Below are positions 23,119 to 35,079 of a stretch of DNA of 64,000 nt, one piece after another. This DNA comes from Eutreptiella sp. 'Long Island Sound 2002' (lineage: Eukaryota; Euglenozoa; Euglenophyceae; Eutreptiales; Eutreptiaceae), in assembly GCA_964036045.1 (NCBI GenBank), contig OZ038384.1, forward strand, positions 48,661,843 through 48,725,842. The letters are read 5' to 3'. Both the position numbers and the translations under genes were made by a program. Numbering within the stretch: the first letter of the stretch is position 1; each line of letters opens with the position of its first letter. The notes under the pieces were generated by a model. The model saw nothing but the letters and a program-made list of their open reading frames with translations. It had not been told where the DNA came from and ran no database searches.

Positions 23119-24010
23119 TATGCCCCCGGGCCCCAGGCCCTCGGAGGGCGATTCATCAGGCTTCGGAATGCATTTCCACAACCCCATACCCCCGCATGCA
23201 TAACCCCAAATCCCACTGAAATCATAAGATCATTCTCGATTAGGGGCTTCAAGCCCACTCAGTTTGGGTAGTCCAAACGAATCTAGAACCCTTGCCTTTG
23301 GTGTCGTAAGCAAGGAGAATGTACAAAAAATCGGAAAAATGGGTGACGATGTTGCTCGCTTGCGGGTGTAACGTGCATGTATATCACCTCTATACTATAA
23401 AATTGCATAGGAAAGCGTCCAATTGTGGACACTGTCGTCGCTGCCATCAGAAAATCTGACGGGCGGCGATCATCGCCATCCGGATCACCATTGAGATCTA
23501 GCCCAAATAAGGCAAAGCCGGGGTTTCGGGGTGCCAGACGTTGAAGTTTAGTGGTTTTGCCGCAAAAATCACCAAAATCCAGTGTCTCCCCCCAGGTCGT
23601 CGGGTTGCCGTACCTTGGCGTACGGCGCCGAATCCGAAATATTTTTGAACACTGGGGTGGTTGCTTCTGCTCAAGGGCAAGAGGGGTCCAAATAAAGCGC
23701 TGTATGATTTTTCGGAGAAAATCTTTCACGGCCACTTTTTTGGTCGAAAATTGACCTCCGCGGAATGGCCCGAAAGTGGCTGCGCTACAATATTTCAGTC
23801 CCAAAATCAACACAAATATCATATTTCTCTTTAAAATTTGCAGAAATCGAGAAATAGATCCTTGATGTTGTGCTACGGGCGCACGCGACAATTGTCGGCG
23901 CCGAGCACAGAAACCACTGATTCATGTGGTATCCTCCACTTGAATCCAAAGAAATCACGTAGGTTCTGGCCGAAAATAAAGAAAATTAGCCACAGGAGAA
24001 GTCCTGCAGC

Positions 24011-24926
24011 TCACAGCACCAATAGCAGGGCAGCGGGTATGGTTGGGGCACCCCATACCCCGCGGGCAAGATGTCTCGCAGGGAGAGCATGCCCCACAAC
24101 ATATCCCCGTCCCCTCGCGGCCAGGTGAGCTCGACCCTCTCCGCAACCACGAAGGACTCCGTAGTATGCAGCAGTGGCTTGGTGGTGCCACCTCCCCCAC
24201 CAGGCCAGGAAATGGACGGGCAGCCCCAACCATGGCCACGCCGCAGCGCCGCCCCGTCTCCACACATGCCACCGGGCATGGGACATGTTGCTGCCACTGA
24301 GCGCCCAAGCCATCGTCGGCTGCAAAACCCCGGCTCCTTGGGGACGGAAGTGGTCTGTGACCCGTACAGCAGTACTGCCCAACGCGTCCAGCCAACACAG
24401 CCAGCCCATGGCATAGCCGCCCAAGGCCCTTTGGAGGGGTCGCGGATCAATATTGACGGTGCGGAACCGCAGCCCACTCACAGCCCCCCCCCCCCCTTCC
24501 TCAGTTGGACGCTTCCCCCACCCGGAGGAGGCAGGCGAATGATACGACAACCAGTGCATGGGCCGTCCAATGCGCCCGGGTACCACAGGCGCGTGCAAAT
24601 ACGCGCGACTCCTCGAGCCCGGCGTAAGGCCAATAAACCTCCGGTGAAGATGACCACTTTGCGCAGTGCCACACGTGCTTGGTGACAAAATTTGGGACCC
24701 ACCCCATGTCCTCCAGCGCTCGGAAGGCCGACGCGCCACCCTTGAGGTACCTCTGCGAGTATTCCCTGCCCCTTAGGTGAAAGAGGTACCTACATGCTTC
24801 CGCCTCCAACTGCCCGCTCAAAGTGCAACCCACCCACAAGTTGAGTTTGCTGAAATTTGCCACAATACGTACCCATCGCACTTTTGCTCCACGAGGATGC
24901 CTGTAGCGCGTCGACGAAGTCGACAC
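24011..24926 (-). CDS. Tyrosine recombinase, unit 2
   Basis: Arg box LLRVGEAS, His-x-x-Arg in RWHVWRRGGAAAW and terminal Tyr in ATAAYY are all present. The poly-C tract is 13 nt (24484-24496), again followed by a frame change. Confidence 0.8.
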
Positions 24927-25690
24927 ATTGACTCTTCCACAGCCCCCTGCACGCCGCCCATACCCATCTCCATATCACGCCCCCGGTGTCTTGGAAGTCT
25001 GCCGGGGCTAGGATGACCGGGAGCCGCTCTGCAGACCGCTCCCATAGGGAGCTGCGGCCCCATCCGTCAAACCCTGGGCATTCATGGAACCAATGATGCT
25101 TGATTCCACACCCGGCATTTCGACACCCCCTGCATGCGGTCGTCACATCCATCCAATCCGCCCCCGGCTTTGGGGTATACCATCTACATCTGTCGGCCAC
25201 ATGGAACTGCGACTTGAGTGCCTCTAGCCTACACTTGAGCACGTCCGCCTTGGCAGCCCCCGTTGCTCCCTTGGAACATACAAGCAGGTCATCATCCCCC
25301 GAAGAGGATGACGCATCTCCAAAATCCGTCTTCTTCTCCGGGCCGTGCATTCCACAGTAAGCCGCCACACTGAAGACCGTGAACGTCCAAAATGCTTGGA
25401 CAAACCCCTTGGCGCGCTCCTTGTCCAAAAGGTCGGTATCCGCAATGGGGACAATCTCCTCCAACGCAGCGTGGGTGAATTTCTCCTTGTCCTTGAACTT
25501 GGACACGTACTCATGCTGTGGTACCTCCAGGCGCCATGCCAGTACGGAAAGTGCTAGCAGGGCCGTATACACCGACTGCGGTTTGTTCTCAACGTCATGT
25601 ATCTTGGCTAGCTCCGCTTTGCCCAACGGGGGTATGCCGGTCAGTTTTCTCTTGGCGTCCGCCTCCGCCTTGGCAGATACCCCCGCTAAT
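24790..25690 (-). CDS. Gag-like ORF, unit 2 (5' truncated by deletion)
   Basis: The frame is intact from KAELAKIHDVENK to the overlap with the recombinase. Upstream, the unit 2/3 deletion at about 25688 removes the TAG site and the rest of the N-terminal part. Confidence 0.7.
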
Positions 25691-25978
25691 CTTTCACGGC
25701 CACTTTTTTGGTCGAAAATTGACCTCCGCGGAATGGCCCGAAAGTGGCTGCGCTACAATATTTCAGTCCCAAAATCAACATAAATATCATAATTCTCTTT
25801 AAAATTTGCAGAAATCAAGAAATAGATCCTCGATCTTGTGCTGCGGGCGCACGCGACAATTGTCGGCGCCGAGCACAGAAACCACTGATTCCTGTGGTAT
25901 CCTCCACTTGAATCCAAAGAAATCACGTAGGTTCTGGCCGAAAATAAAGAAAATTAGCCACAGGAGAAGTCCTGCAGC

Positions 25979-26463
25979 TCACAGCACCAATAGCAGGGCA
26001 GCGGGTATGGTTGGGGCACCCCATACCCCGCGGGCAAGATGTCTCGCAGGGAGAGCATGCCCCACAACATATCCCCGTCCCCTCGCGGCCAGGTGAGCTC
26101 GACCCTCTCCGCAACCACGAAGGACTCCGTAGTATGCAGCAGTGGCTTGGTGGTGCCACCTCCCCCACCAGGCCAGGAAATGGACGGGCAGCCCCAACCA
26201 TGGCCACGCCGCAGCGCCGCCCCGTCTCCACACATGCCACCGGGCATGGGACATGTTGCTGCCACGGAGCGCCCAAGCCATCGTCGGCTGCAAAAACCCG
26301 GCTCCTTGGGGACAGAAGTGGTCTGTGACCCGTACAGCAGTACTGCCCAACGCGTCCAGCCAACACAGCCAGCCCATGGCATAGCCGCCCAAGGCCCTTT
26401 GGAGGGGTCGCGGATCAATATTGACGGTGCGGAACCGCAGCCCACTCACACGCCCCCCCCCCC
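25979..26463 (-). CDS. Tyrosine recombinase C-terminal half, unit 3
   Basis: Carries RFRTVNIDPRP, RWHVWRRGGAAAW and ATAAYY. The poly-C tract preceding it is 11 nt (26453-26463), the shortest of the five. Confidence 0.8.
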
Positions 26464-26467
26464 TTCC

Positions 26468-27800
26468 TCAGTTGGACGCTTCCCCCACCCGGAGGAGGCA
26501 GGCGAATGATACGACAACCAGTGCATAGGCCGTCCAATGCGCCCGGGTACCACAGGCGCGTGCAAAGACGCGCGACTCCTCGAGCCCGGCGTAAGGCCAA
26601 TAAACCTCCGGTGAAGATGACCACTTTGCGCAGTGCCACACGTGCTCGGTGACAAAATTTGGGATCCACCCCATGTCCTCCAGCGCTCGGAAGGCCGACG
26701 CGCCACCCTTGAGGTACCTCTGCGAGTATTCCCTGCCCCTTAGGTGAAAGAGGTACCTACATGCTTCCGCCTCCAACTGCCCGCTCAAAGTGCAGCCCAC
26801 CCACAAGTTGAGTTTGCTGAAATTTGCCACAACACTTTTGCTCCACGAGGATGCCTGTAGCGCGTCGACGAAGTCGACACATTGACTCTTCCACAGCCCC
26901 CTGCACGCCGCCCATACCCATCTCCATATCACGCCCCCGGTGTCTTGGAAGTCTGCCGGGGCTAGGATGACCGGGAGCCGCTCTGCAGACCGCTCCCATA
27001 GGGAGCTGCGGCCCCATCCGTCAAACCCTGGGCATTCATGGAACCAATGATGCTTGATTCCACACCCGGCATTTCGACACCCCCTGCATGCGGTCGTCAC
27101 ATCCATCCAATCCGCCCCCGGCTTTGGGGTATACCATCTACATCTGTCGGCCACATGGAACTGCGACTTGAGTGCCTCTAGCCTACACTTGAGCACGTCC
27201 GCCTTGGCAGCCCCCGTTGCTCCCTTGGAACATACAAGCAGGTCATCATCCCCCGAAGAGGATGACGCATCTCCAAAATCCGTCTTCTTCTCCGGGCCGT
27301 GCATTCCACAGTAAGCCGCCACACTGAAGACCGTGAACGTCCAAAATGCTTGGACAAACCCCTTGGCGCGCTCCTTGTCCAAAAGGTCGGTATCCGCAAT
27401 GGGGACAATCTCCTCCAACGCAGCGTGGGTGAATTTCTCCTTGTCCTTGAACTTGGACACGTACTCATGCTGTGGTACCTCCAGGCGCCATGCCACTACG
27501 GAAAGTGCTAGCAGGGCCGTATACACCGACTGCGGTTTGTTCTCAACGTCATGTATCTTGGCTAGCTCCGCTTTGCCCAACGGGGGTATGCCGGTCAGTT
27601 TTCTCTTGGCGTCCGCCTCCGCCTTGGCAGATACCCCCGCTAGCTCCTTCTACAAGGAGGATACCATAGGCGGCTGGTCCTGCACCGTTTTTCGAAAATC
27701 CGCCAGCTCCGGCGATGGCTGCGATAATCCCGTCTCTGCGGCCTGGAGCTCGCGGAATGCTCCGCCTCCAACGTCCAGAGTAAAGGAGGCGAACACGTAG
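26468..27800 (-). CDS. Gag-recombinase fusion, unit 3
   Basis: In this unit alone a 13-bp segment present in all others (around GTACGTACCCATCG, unit 1 position 22138) is missing. Gag and the recombinase N-terminal half then read as one frame: DALQASSWSKS joins VVANFSKLNL and runs to LLRVGEAS. The in-frame TAG at 27650-27652 still separates the N-terminal part. This unit shows the two domains belong to one polyprotein. Confidence 0.75.
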
Positions 27801-28694
27801 TATGCCCCCAGGCCCTCAGGCCCTCGGAGGGCGATTCATCAGGCTTCGGAATGCATTTCCACAACCCCATACCCCCACATGCATAACCCCAAATCCCACT
27901 GAAATCGGTGAGATCATTCTCGATTAGGGGCTTCAAGCCCACTCAGTTTGGGTAGTCCAAACGAATCTAGAACCCTTGCCTTTGGTGTCGTAAGCAAGGA
28001 GAATGTACAAAAAATCGGAAAAATATGTAACAATGGTACTCACGTGCGAATGTAACATGCATGTATATCACCTCTATACTATAAAATTGCATAGGAAAGC
28101 GTCGAATTGTGGACACTGTCGTCGCCGCCATCAGAAAATCTGACGGGCGGCGATCATCGCCATCCGGATCACCACCGAGATCTAGCCCAAACAAGGCAAA
28201 GCCGGGATTTCGGGGTGCAAAACATTGAAATTCAGTGATTTTGCCGCAAAAATCACCAAAATCCAGTGTCTCCCCCCAAGTCGTCGGGTTGCCGTACCCT
28301 GGCGTACGGTGCCGAATCCGAAATATTTTTGAACACTGGGGTGGTTGCTTCTGCTCAAGGGCAAGAGGGGTCCTAATAAAGCACTGTATGATTTTTCGGA
28401 GAAAATCTTTCACGGCCACTTTTTTGGTCGAAAATTGACCTCCGCGGAATGGCCCGAAAGTGGCTGCGCTACAATATTTCAGTCCCAAAATCAACATAAA
28501 TATCATAATTCTCTTTAAAATTTGCAGAAATCAAGAAATAGATCCTCGATCTTGTGCTGCGGGCGCACGCGACAATTGTCGGCGCCGAGCACAGAAACCA
28601 CTGATTCCTGTGGTATCCTCCACTTGAATCCAAAGAAATCACGTAGGTTCTGGCCGAAAATAAAGAAAATTAGCCACAGGAGAAGTCCTGCAGC

Positions 28695-29609
28695 TCACAG
28701 CACCAATAGCAGGGCAGCGGGTATGGTTGGGGCACCCCATACCCCGCGGGCAAGATGTCTCGCAGGGAGAGCATGCCCCACAACATATCCCCGTCCCCTC
28801 GCGGCCAGGTGAGCTCGACCCTCTCCGCAACCACGAAGGACTCCGTAGTATGCAGCAGTGGCTTGGTGGTGCCACCTCCCCCACCAGGCCAGGAAATGGA
28901 CGGGCAGCCCCAACCATCGCCACGCCGCAGCGCCGCCCCGTCTCCAGACATGCCACCGGGCATGGGACATGTTGCTGCCACTGAGCGCCCAAGCCATCGT
29001 CGGCTGCAAAAACCCGGCTCCTTGGGGACAGAAGTGGTCTGTGACCCGTACGGCAGTACTGCCCAACGCGTCCAGCCAACACAGCCAGCCCATGGCATAG
29101 CCGCCCAAGGCCCTTTGGAGGGGTCGCGGATCAATATTGACGGTGCGGAACCGCATCCCATTCACACGCCCCCCCCCCCCTCCTCAGTTGGACGCTTCCC
29201 CCACCCGGAGGAGGCAGGCGAATGATACGACAACCAGTGCATAGGCCGTCCAATGCGCCCGGGTACCACAGGCGCGTGCAAAGACGCGCGACTCCTCGAG
29301 CCCGGCGTAAGGCCAATAAACCTCCGGTGAAGATGACCACTTTGCGCAGTGCCACACGTGCTTGGTGACAAAATTTGGGACCCAGCCCATGTCCTCCAGC
29401 GCTCGGAAGGCCGACGCGCCACCCTTGAGGTACCTCTGCGAGTATTCCCTGCCCCTTAGGTGAAAGAGGTACCTACATGCTTCCGCCTCCAACTGCCCGC
29501 TCAAAGTGCAGCCCAGCCACAAGTTGAGTTTGCTGAAATTTGCCACAATACGTACCCATCGCACTTTTGCTCCACGAGGATGCCTGTAGCGCGTCGACGA
29601 AGTCGACAC
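28695..29609 (-). CDS. Tyrosine recombinase, unit 4
   Basis: All catalytic motifs as in unit 1. The poly-C tract is 12 nt (29169-29180). Confidence 0.8.
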
Positions 29610-30529
29610 ATTGACTCTTCCACAGCCCCCTGCACGCCGCCCATACCCATCTCCATATCACGCCCCCGGTGTCTTGGAAGTCTGCCGGGGCTAGGATGAC
29701 CGGGAGCCGCTCTGCAGACCGCTCCCACAGGGAGCTGCGGCCCCATCCGTCAAACCCTGGGCATTCATGGAACCAATGATGCTTGATTCCACACCCGGCA
29801 TTTCGGCACCCCCTGCATGCGGTCGTCACATCCATCCAATCCGCCCCCGGCTTTGGGGTATAACATCTACATCTGTCGGCCACATGGAACTGCGACTTGA
29901 GTGCCTCTAGCCTACACTTGAGCACGTCCACCTTGGCAGCCCCCGTTGCTCCCTTGGAACATACAAGCAGGTCATCATCCCCCCAAGAGGATGACGCATC
30001 TCCAAATTCCGTCTTCTTCTCCGGGCCGTGCATTCCACAGTAAGCCGCCACACTGAAGACCGTGAACGTCCAAAATGCTTGGACAAACCCCTTGGCGCGC
30101 TCCTTGTCCAAAAGGTCGGTATCCGCAATGGGGACAATCTCCTCCAACGCAGCGTGGGTGAATTTCTCCTTGTCCTTGAACTTGGACACGTACTCATGCT
30201 GTGGTACCTCCAGGCGCCATGCCAGTACGGAAAGTGCTAGCAGGGCCGTATACACCGACTGCGGTTTGTTCTCAACGTCATGTATCTTGGCTAGCTCCGC
30301 TTTGCCCAACGGGGGTATGCCGGTCAGTTTTCTCTTGGCGTCCGCCTCCGCCTTGGCAGATACCCCCGCTAGCTCCTTCTACAAGGAGGATACCATAGGC
30401 GGCTGGTCCTGCACCATTTTTCGAAAATCCGCCGGCTCCGGCGATGGCTGCGATAATCCCGTCTCTGCGGCCTGGAGCTCGCGGAATGCTCCGCCTCCAA
30501 CGTCCAGAGTACAAGAGGCGAACACGTAG
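29473..30529 (-). CDS. Gag-like ORF, unit 4
   Basis: As unit 1, with the in-frame TAG at 30379-30381 and the N-terminus cut at the unit boundary. One Trp to Cys change sits just before the Cys/His motif (RCRCYTPKPG versus RCRWYTPKPG). Confidence 0.7.
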
Positions 30530-31422
30530 TATGCCCCCAGGCCCCTAGGCCCTCGGAGGGCGATTCATCAGGCTCCGGAATGCATTTCCACAACCCCATA
30601 CCCCCGCATGCATAACCCCAAATCCCACTGAAATCGGTGAGATCATTCTCGATTTGGGGCTTCAAGCCCACTCAGTTTGGGTAGTCCAAACGAATCTAGA
30701 ACCCTTGCCTTTGGTGTCGTAAGCAAGGAGAATGTACAAAAAATCGTAGAATATGTAACAATGGTACTCGCGTGCGAACGTAACATGCATGTATATCACC
30801 TCTATACTATAAAATTGCATAGGAAAGCGTCGAATTGTGGACACTGTCGTCGCCGCCATCAGAAAATCTGACGGGCGGCGATCATCGCCATCCGGATCAC
30901 CACTGAGATCTAGCCCAAACAAGGCAAAGCCGGGGTTTCGGGGTGCAAAACATTGAAATTCAGTGATTTTGCCGCAAAAATCACCAAAATCCCGTGTCTC
31001 CCCCCAAGTCGTCGGGTTGCCGTACCCTGGCGTACGGCGCCGAATCCGAAATATTTTTGAACACTGGGGTGGTTGCTTCTGCTCAAGGGCAAGAGGGGTC
31101 CTAAAAAAGCGCTGTATGATTTTTCGGAGAAAATCTTTCACGGCCACTTTTTTGGTCGAAAATTGACCTCCGCGGAATGGCCCGAAAGTGGCTGCGCTAC
31201 AATATTTCAGTCCCAAAATCAACACAAATATCATAATTCTCTTTAAAATTTGCAGAATTCGAGAAATAGATCCTCGATTTTGTGCTGCGGGCGCACGCGA
31301 CAATTGTCGGCGCCGAGCACAGAAACCACTGATTCTTGTGGTATCCTCCACTTGAATCCAAAGAAATCACGCAGGTTCTGGCCGAAAATAAAGAAAATTA
31401 GCCACAGGAGAAGTCCTGCAGC

Positions 31423-32340
31423 TCACAGCACCAATAGCAGGGCAGCGGGTATGGTTGAGGCACCCCATACCCCGCGGGCAAGATGTCTCGCAGGGAGAGC
31501 ATGCCCCACAACATATCCCCGTCCCCTCGCGGCCAGGTGAGCTCGACCCTCTCCGCAACCACGAAGGACTCCGTAGTATGCAGCAGTGGCTTGGTGGTGC
31601 CACCTCCCCCACCAGGCCAGGAAATGGACGGGCAGCCCCAACCATCGCCACGCCGCAGCGCCGCCCCGTCTCCACACATGCCACCGGGCATGGGACATGT
31701 CGCTGCCACTGAGCGCCCAAGCCATCGTTGGCTGCAAAAACCCGGCTCCTTGGGGACAGAAGTGGTCTGTGACCCGTACAGCAGTACTGCCCAACGCGTC
31801 CAGCCAACACAGCCAGCCCATGGCATAGCCGCCCAAGGCCCTTTGGAGGGGTCGCGGATCAATATTGACGGTGCGGAACCGCAGCCCACTCACACCCCCC
31901 CCCCCCCCCCCTCCTCAGTGGGACGCTTCCCCCACCCGAAGGAGGCAGGCGAATGATACGACAACCAGTGCATAGGCCGTCCAATGTGCCCGGGTACCAC
32001 AGGCGCGTGCAAAGACGCGCGACTCCTCGAGCCCCGCGTAAGGCCAATAAACCTCCGGTGAAGATGACCACTTTGCGCAGTGCCACACGTGCTTGGTGAC
32101 AAAATTTGGGACCCACCCCATGTCCTCCAGCGCTCGGAAGGCCGACGCGCCACCCTTGAGGTACCTCTGCGAGTATTCCCTGCCCCTTAGGTGAAAGAGG
32201 TACCTACATGCTTCCGCCTCCAACTGCCCGCTCAAAGTGCAACCCACCCACAAGTTGAGTTTGCTGAAATTTGCCACAATACGTACCCATCGCACTTTTG
32301 CTCCACGAGGATGCCTGTAGCGCGTCGACGAAGTCGACAC
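31423..32340 (-). CDS. Tyrosine recombinase, unit 5
   Basis: All catalytic motifs as in unit 1. The poly-C tract is 17 nt (31895-31911), the longest of the five. Confidence 0.8.
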
Positions 32341-33487
32341 ATTGACTCTTCCACAGCCCCCTGCACGCCGCCCATACCCATCTCCATATCACGCCCCCAG
32401 TGTCTTGGAAGTCTGCCGGGGCTAGGATGACCGGGAGCCGCTCTGCAGACCGCTCCCATAGGGAGCTGCGGCCCCATCCGTCAAACCCTGGGCATTCATG
32501 GAACCAATGATGTTTGATTCCACACCCGGCATTTCGACACCCCCTGCATGCGGTCGTCACATCCATCCAATCCGCCCCCGGCTTTGAGGTATACCATCTA
32601 CATCTGTCGGCCACATGGAACTGCGACTTGAGTGCCTCTAGCCTACACTTGAGCACGTCCGCCTTGGCAGCCCCCGTTGCTCCCTTGGAACATACAAGCA
32701 GGTCATCATCCCCCCAAGAGGATGACGCATCTCCAAAATCCGTCTTCTTCTCCGGGCCGTGCATTCCACAGTAAGCCGCCACACTGAAGACCGTGAACGT
32801 CCAAAATGCTTGGACAAACCCCTTGGCGCGCTCCTTGTCCAAAAGGTCGGTATCCGCAATGGGGACAATCTCCTCCAACGCAGCGTGGGTGAATTTCTCC
32901 TTGTCCTTGAACTTGGACACGTACTCATGCTGTGGTACCTCCAGGCACCATGCCAGTACGGAAAGTGCTAGCAGGGCCGTATACACCGACTGCGGTTTGT
33001 TCTCAACGTCATGTATCCTGGCTAGCTCCGCTTTGCCCAACGGGGGTATGCCGGTCAGTTTTCTCTTGGCGTCCGCCTCCGCCTTAGCAGATACCCCCGC
33101 TAGCTCCTTCTACAAGGAGGATAACATAGGCGGGTGGTCCTGCACCATTTTTCGAAAATCCGCCAGCTCCGGCGATGGCTGCGATAATCCCGTCTCTGCG
33201 GCCTGGAGCTCGCGGAATGCTCCGCCTCCAACGTCCAGAGTACAAGAGGCGAACACGTAGTATGCCCCCATCATCTTGGGCAACGCCACTGAAGCGTCCA
33301 GCGGCACCAAGTACCGCTCCCACAACTCCTCATCCCACCCTGGCCGACGTTCTAGGAGCAAGGCGAGCTCCGTCTCCACCGAGGACGTGGCCCTGGCGAT
33401 TTTTATCAGGGGGACACTGTCAATGTAGTTGGAGTAGATGTCCCCCCGGGCGAAGCGCTCGAATCCCGGCACTTCCGTCGAAGACAT
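32204..33487 (-). CDS. Gag-like ORF with complete N-terminus, unit 5
   Basis: Starts at ATG 33487 (MSSTEVPGFERFARGD). This is the only unit with this N-terminus, so it marks the true 5' end of the element. It runs in one frame for 428 codons, interrupted only by TAG at 33110-33112 (SSL-TAG-KELAGVSAKAEA). The middle is helical (FVQAFWTFTVFSVAAYCGMH). A Cys/His motif (CRGCRNAGCGIKHHWFHEC) may be an atypical zinc knuckle for RNA binding. The C-terminus overlaps the recombinase. Function by analogy with DIRS Gag: particle assembly and RNA packaging (inference). Confidence 0.75.
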
Positions 33488-33489
33488 AG

Positions 33490-33684
33490 TAGCTAAGGTC
33501 GTTCAAGAAAGGAAAACACAATGAAAGTCCATATATGTCCAGCACAGAGGTGCAAACTGAAAAATCAGTCTATGATAGAGGCAAAGCACACAACACACAA
33601 GCACGCACATACACTACCAGATAGAGCTAAACCATAGCTCAGCCCCCCCCCCCCCCGCCCCGAGCTAAGATTTTTGAGCTTGGC
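33490..33684. other. 5' flank of DIRS-like family 2
   Basis: Unique AT-richer sequence with a poly-C tract at 33642-33656. The 33-bp minisatellite follows. No terminal repeat matching the left flank was recognised. Confidence 0.4.
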
Positions 33685-34690
33685 CGTGCCACCAACGAGA
33701 TACTCGTGTCGCTAACCAGTCATTTTTGAAGCTTGGTCGTGCCAACAACCACTTTTGGGGCCTGGTTATGCCACCACAAAGTCACTTTTGGGACCTGATG
33801 TGCCACACTTTTGCGTCTCGGCCGTGCCACCACCCAATGACTTTTGGAAGCTAGTTGTGCCCCCGCACATTTACTTTTGGAGTCTGGTCGTGCCTCCACA
33901 CAATCAATTTCAGAGCCTACTTCTGCAATCAGATGGTAATTTTTGAAGCCCCGGTACGCCACCGGCCAATGACTTTTCCAATGTGGTCGTGCCACCAACT
34001 AGTCACTTTTGGAACCTGATCATGCCACTTCTAAGTCACATTTGGAGCCTGGTCATGTCACAACCAAGTCACTTTTGGAGCTTGATCATGCCACCAACCA
34101 ATCACTTTTTGGAGCCTAGTCCTGCCACCACACAGTCAGTCTTGGAACCCGTGGCACCACCGTTCAGTCACTATTGCAGCCTAGCTGTGCCACCAGCTAG
34201 TGACTTTTGAAACCTAGACACTCTTGCCACTGGACAATCAGTTTGGGGACCTGGTTGTGCCACCACCCAGTTACTTTTCGGGCCTCGTCGTGCCACCAAC
34301 CGGTGATGTTTGCAGCTTGGTTGCACCAACACCTACTCGCTTTTGGAGCCTGGTTATGCCACCACACAGTCACTTTTGGAGCCAACTCGTGCCGTGAACC
34401 AGTCACTTTTGGAGCCTGGTCGTGCCACAACACAGTCACTTTCAGGCCTACTCGTGCCACCATTCAGTCACTTTTGGAGCTTGGCCCGCCACCACACAGA
34501 CACTGTTGGAACCTTGTCGTGCCACTACACAGTCGTTTTTGGGACCTCGTGTGCCACCACACCATCACCTTTGGAGCCTAGACCTGCCACCATTCATTCA
34601 CTGTCGGAGCCTCGTTGTGCCACCACACAGTCACTTTTGAAACCTGGTCGTGCCACCAAGCAGTCGGTTTTCGAGCCTGGTCTACTATCA
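33685..34690. repeat. 33-bp minisatellite, second locus, about 30 units
   Basis: Same unit and orientation as 15815-17222 (GTCACTTTTGGAGCCTGG then TCGTGCCACCA), with similar divergence between units. It lies between the DIRS array and the coiled-coil exon at 34913. Confidence 0.95.
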
Positions 34691-34912
34691 CACAGAGACA
34701 TTCACACAGCAATGCAGGCACCCGAGGTAGGCACAAGCCTACATCTGAAGTGTGGTTTCACGGGGCACCATCCCCGTCCCCTTTTATGGCACAGCCATCG
34801 ATGACACTAATTTTGGGGGTTGGGGTGCGTTGGGGTGGGGCCAGTGAAGATGTTGAAGGGGTCCTCCCGGGACAGTGGGGGGGCGGGGGGGCAGGGGGCA
34901 GGTAGCCCAGAC

Positions 34913-35077
34913 CTGACTCAGGAGATCCTTCACCTGTACGTCCTTCACCTCCAGAGCTCGGGCCCACTGGTACTCCGCGTCATTGTAGGTTCCCCGCTCC
35001 CGCTCCTGCTCCGCCCGCTGCATCACAATTCGCTCTTGCAGTGTCTGCACCTGCGCCTGAGACTCGCTGACGGACTC
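34913..35077 (-). CDS. Coiled-coil exon, 55 codons
   Basis: Acceptor ATCTCGTCAG (AG at 35078-35079), donor GTCTGGGC (GT at 34911-34912). Phase 0, starts ESVSESQAQVQTLQERIVMQ and ends VKDVQVKDLLSQ. Glu/Gln/Arg-rich heptads. The intron downstream (14667-34910) is about 20 kb and holds the 33-bp arrays, the RT fragment and the tandem DIRS array. Confidence 0.8.
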
Positions 35078-35079
35078 CT

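Larger units (their letters stand above)
20407..33268 (-). mobile_element. Tandem array: five units of the gag-recombinase half of DIRS-like family 2
   Basis: Units begin at the phrase GGCCCTCGGA then GGCGATTCATCAGG: 20407, 23136, (unit 3 start deleted), 27819 and 30548. The period is 2729 bp. Units 2 and 3 are joined by a deletion of about 775 bp at 25688 (CCCGCTA joined to ATCTTTCAC). Identity between units is very high by eye, with scattered substitutions. Each unit encodes a Gag-like ORF and a tyrosine recombinase on the minus strand. The right-hand end (33269-33489) carries the only complete Gag N-terminus, and the left-hand flank carries the only RT. Confidence 0.92.
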
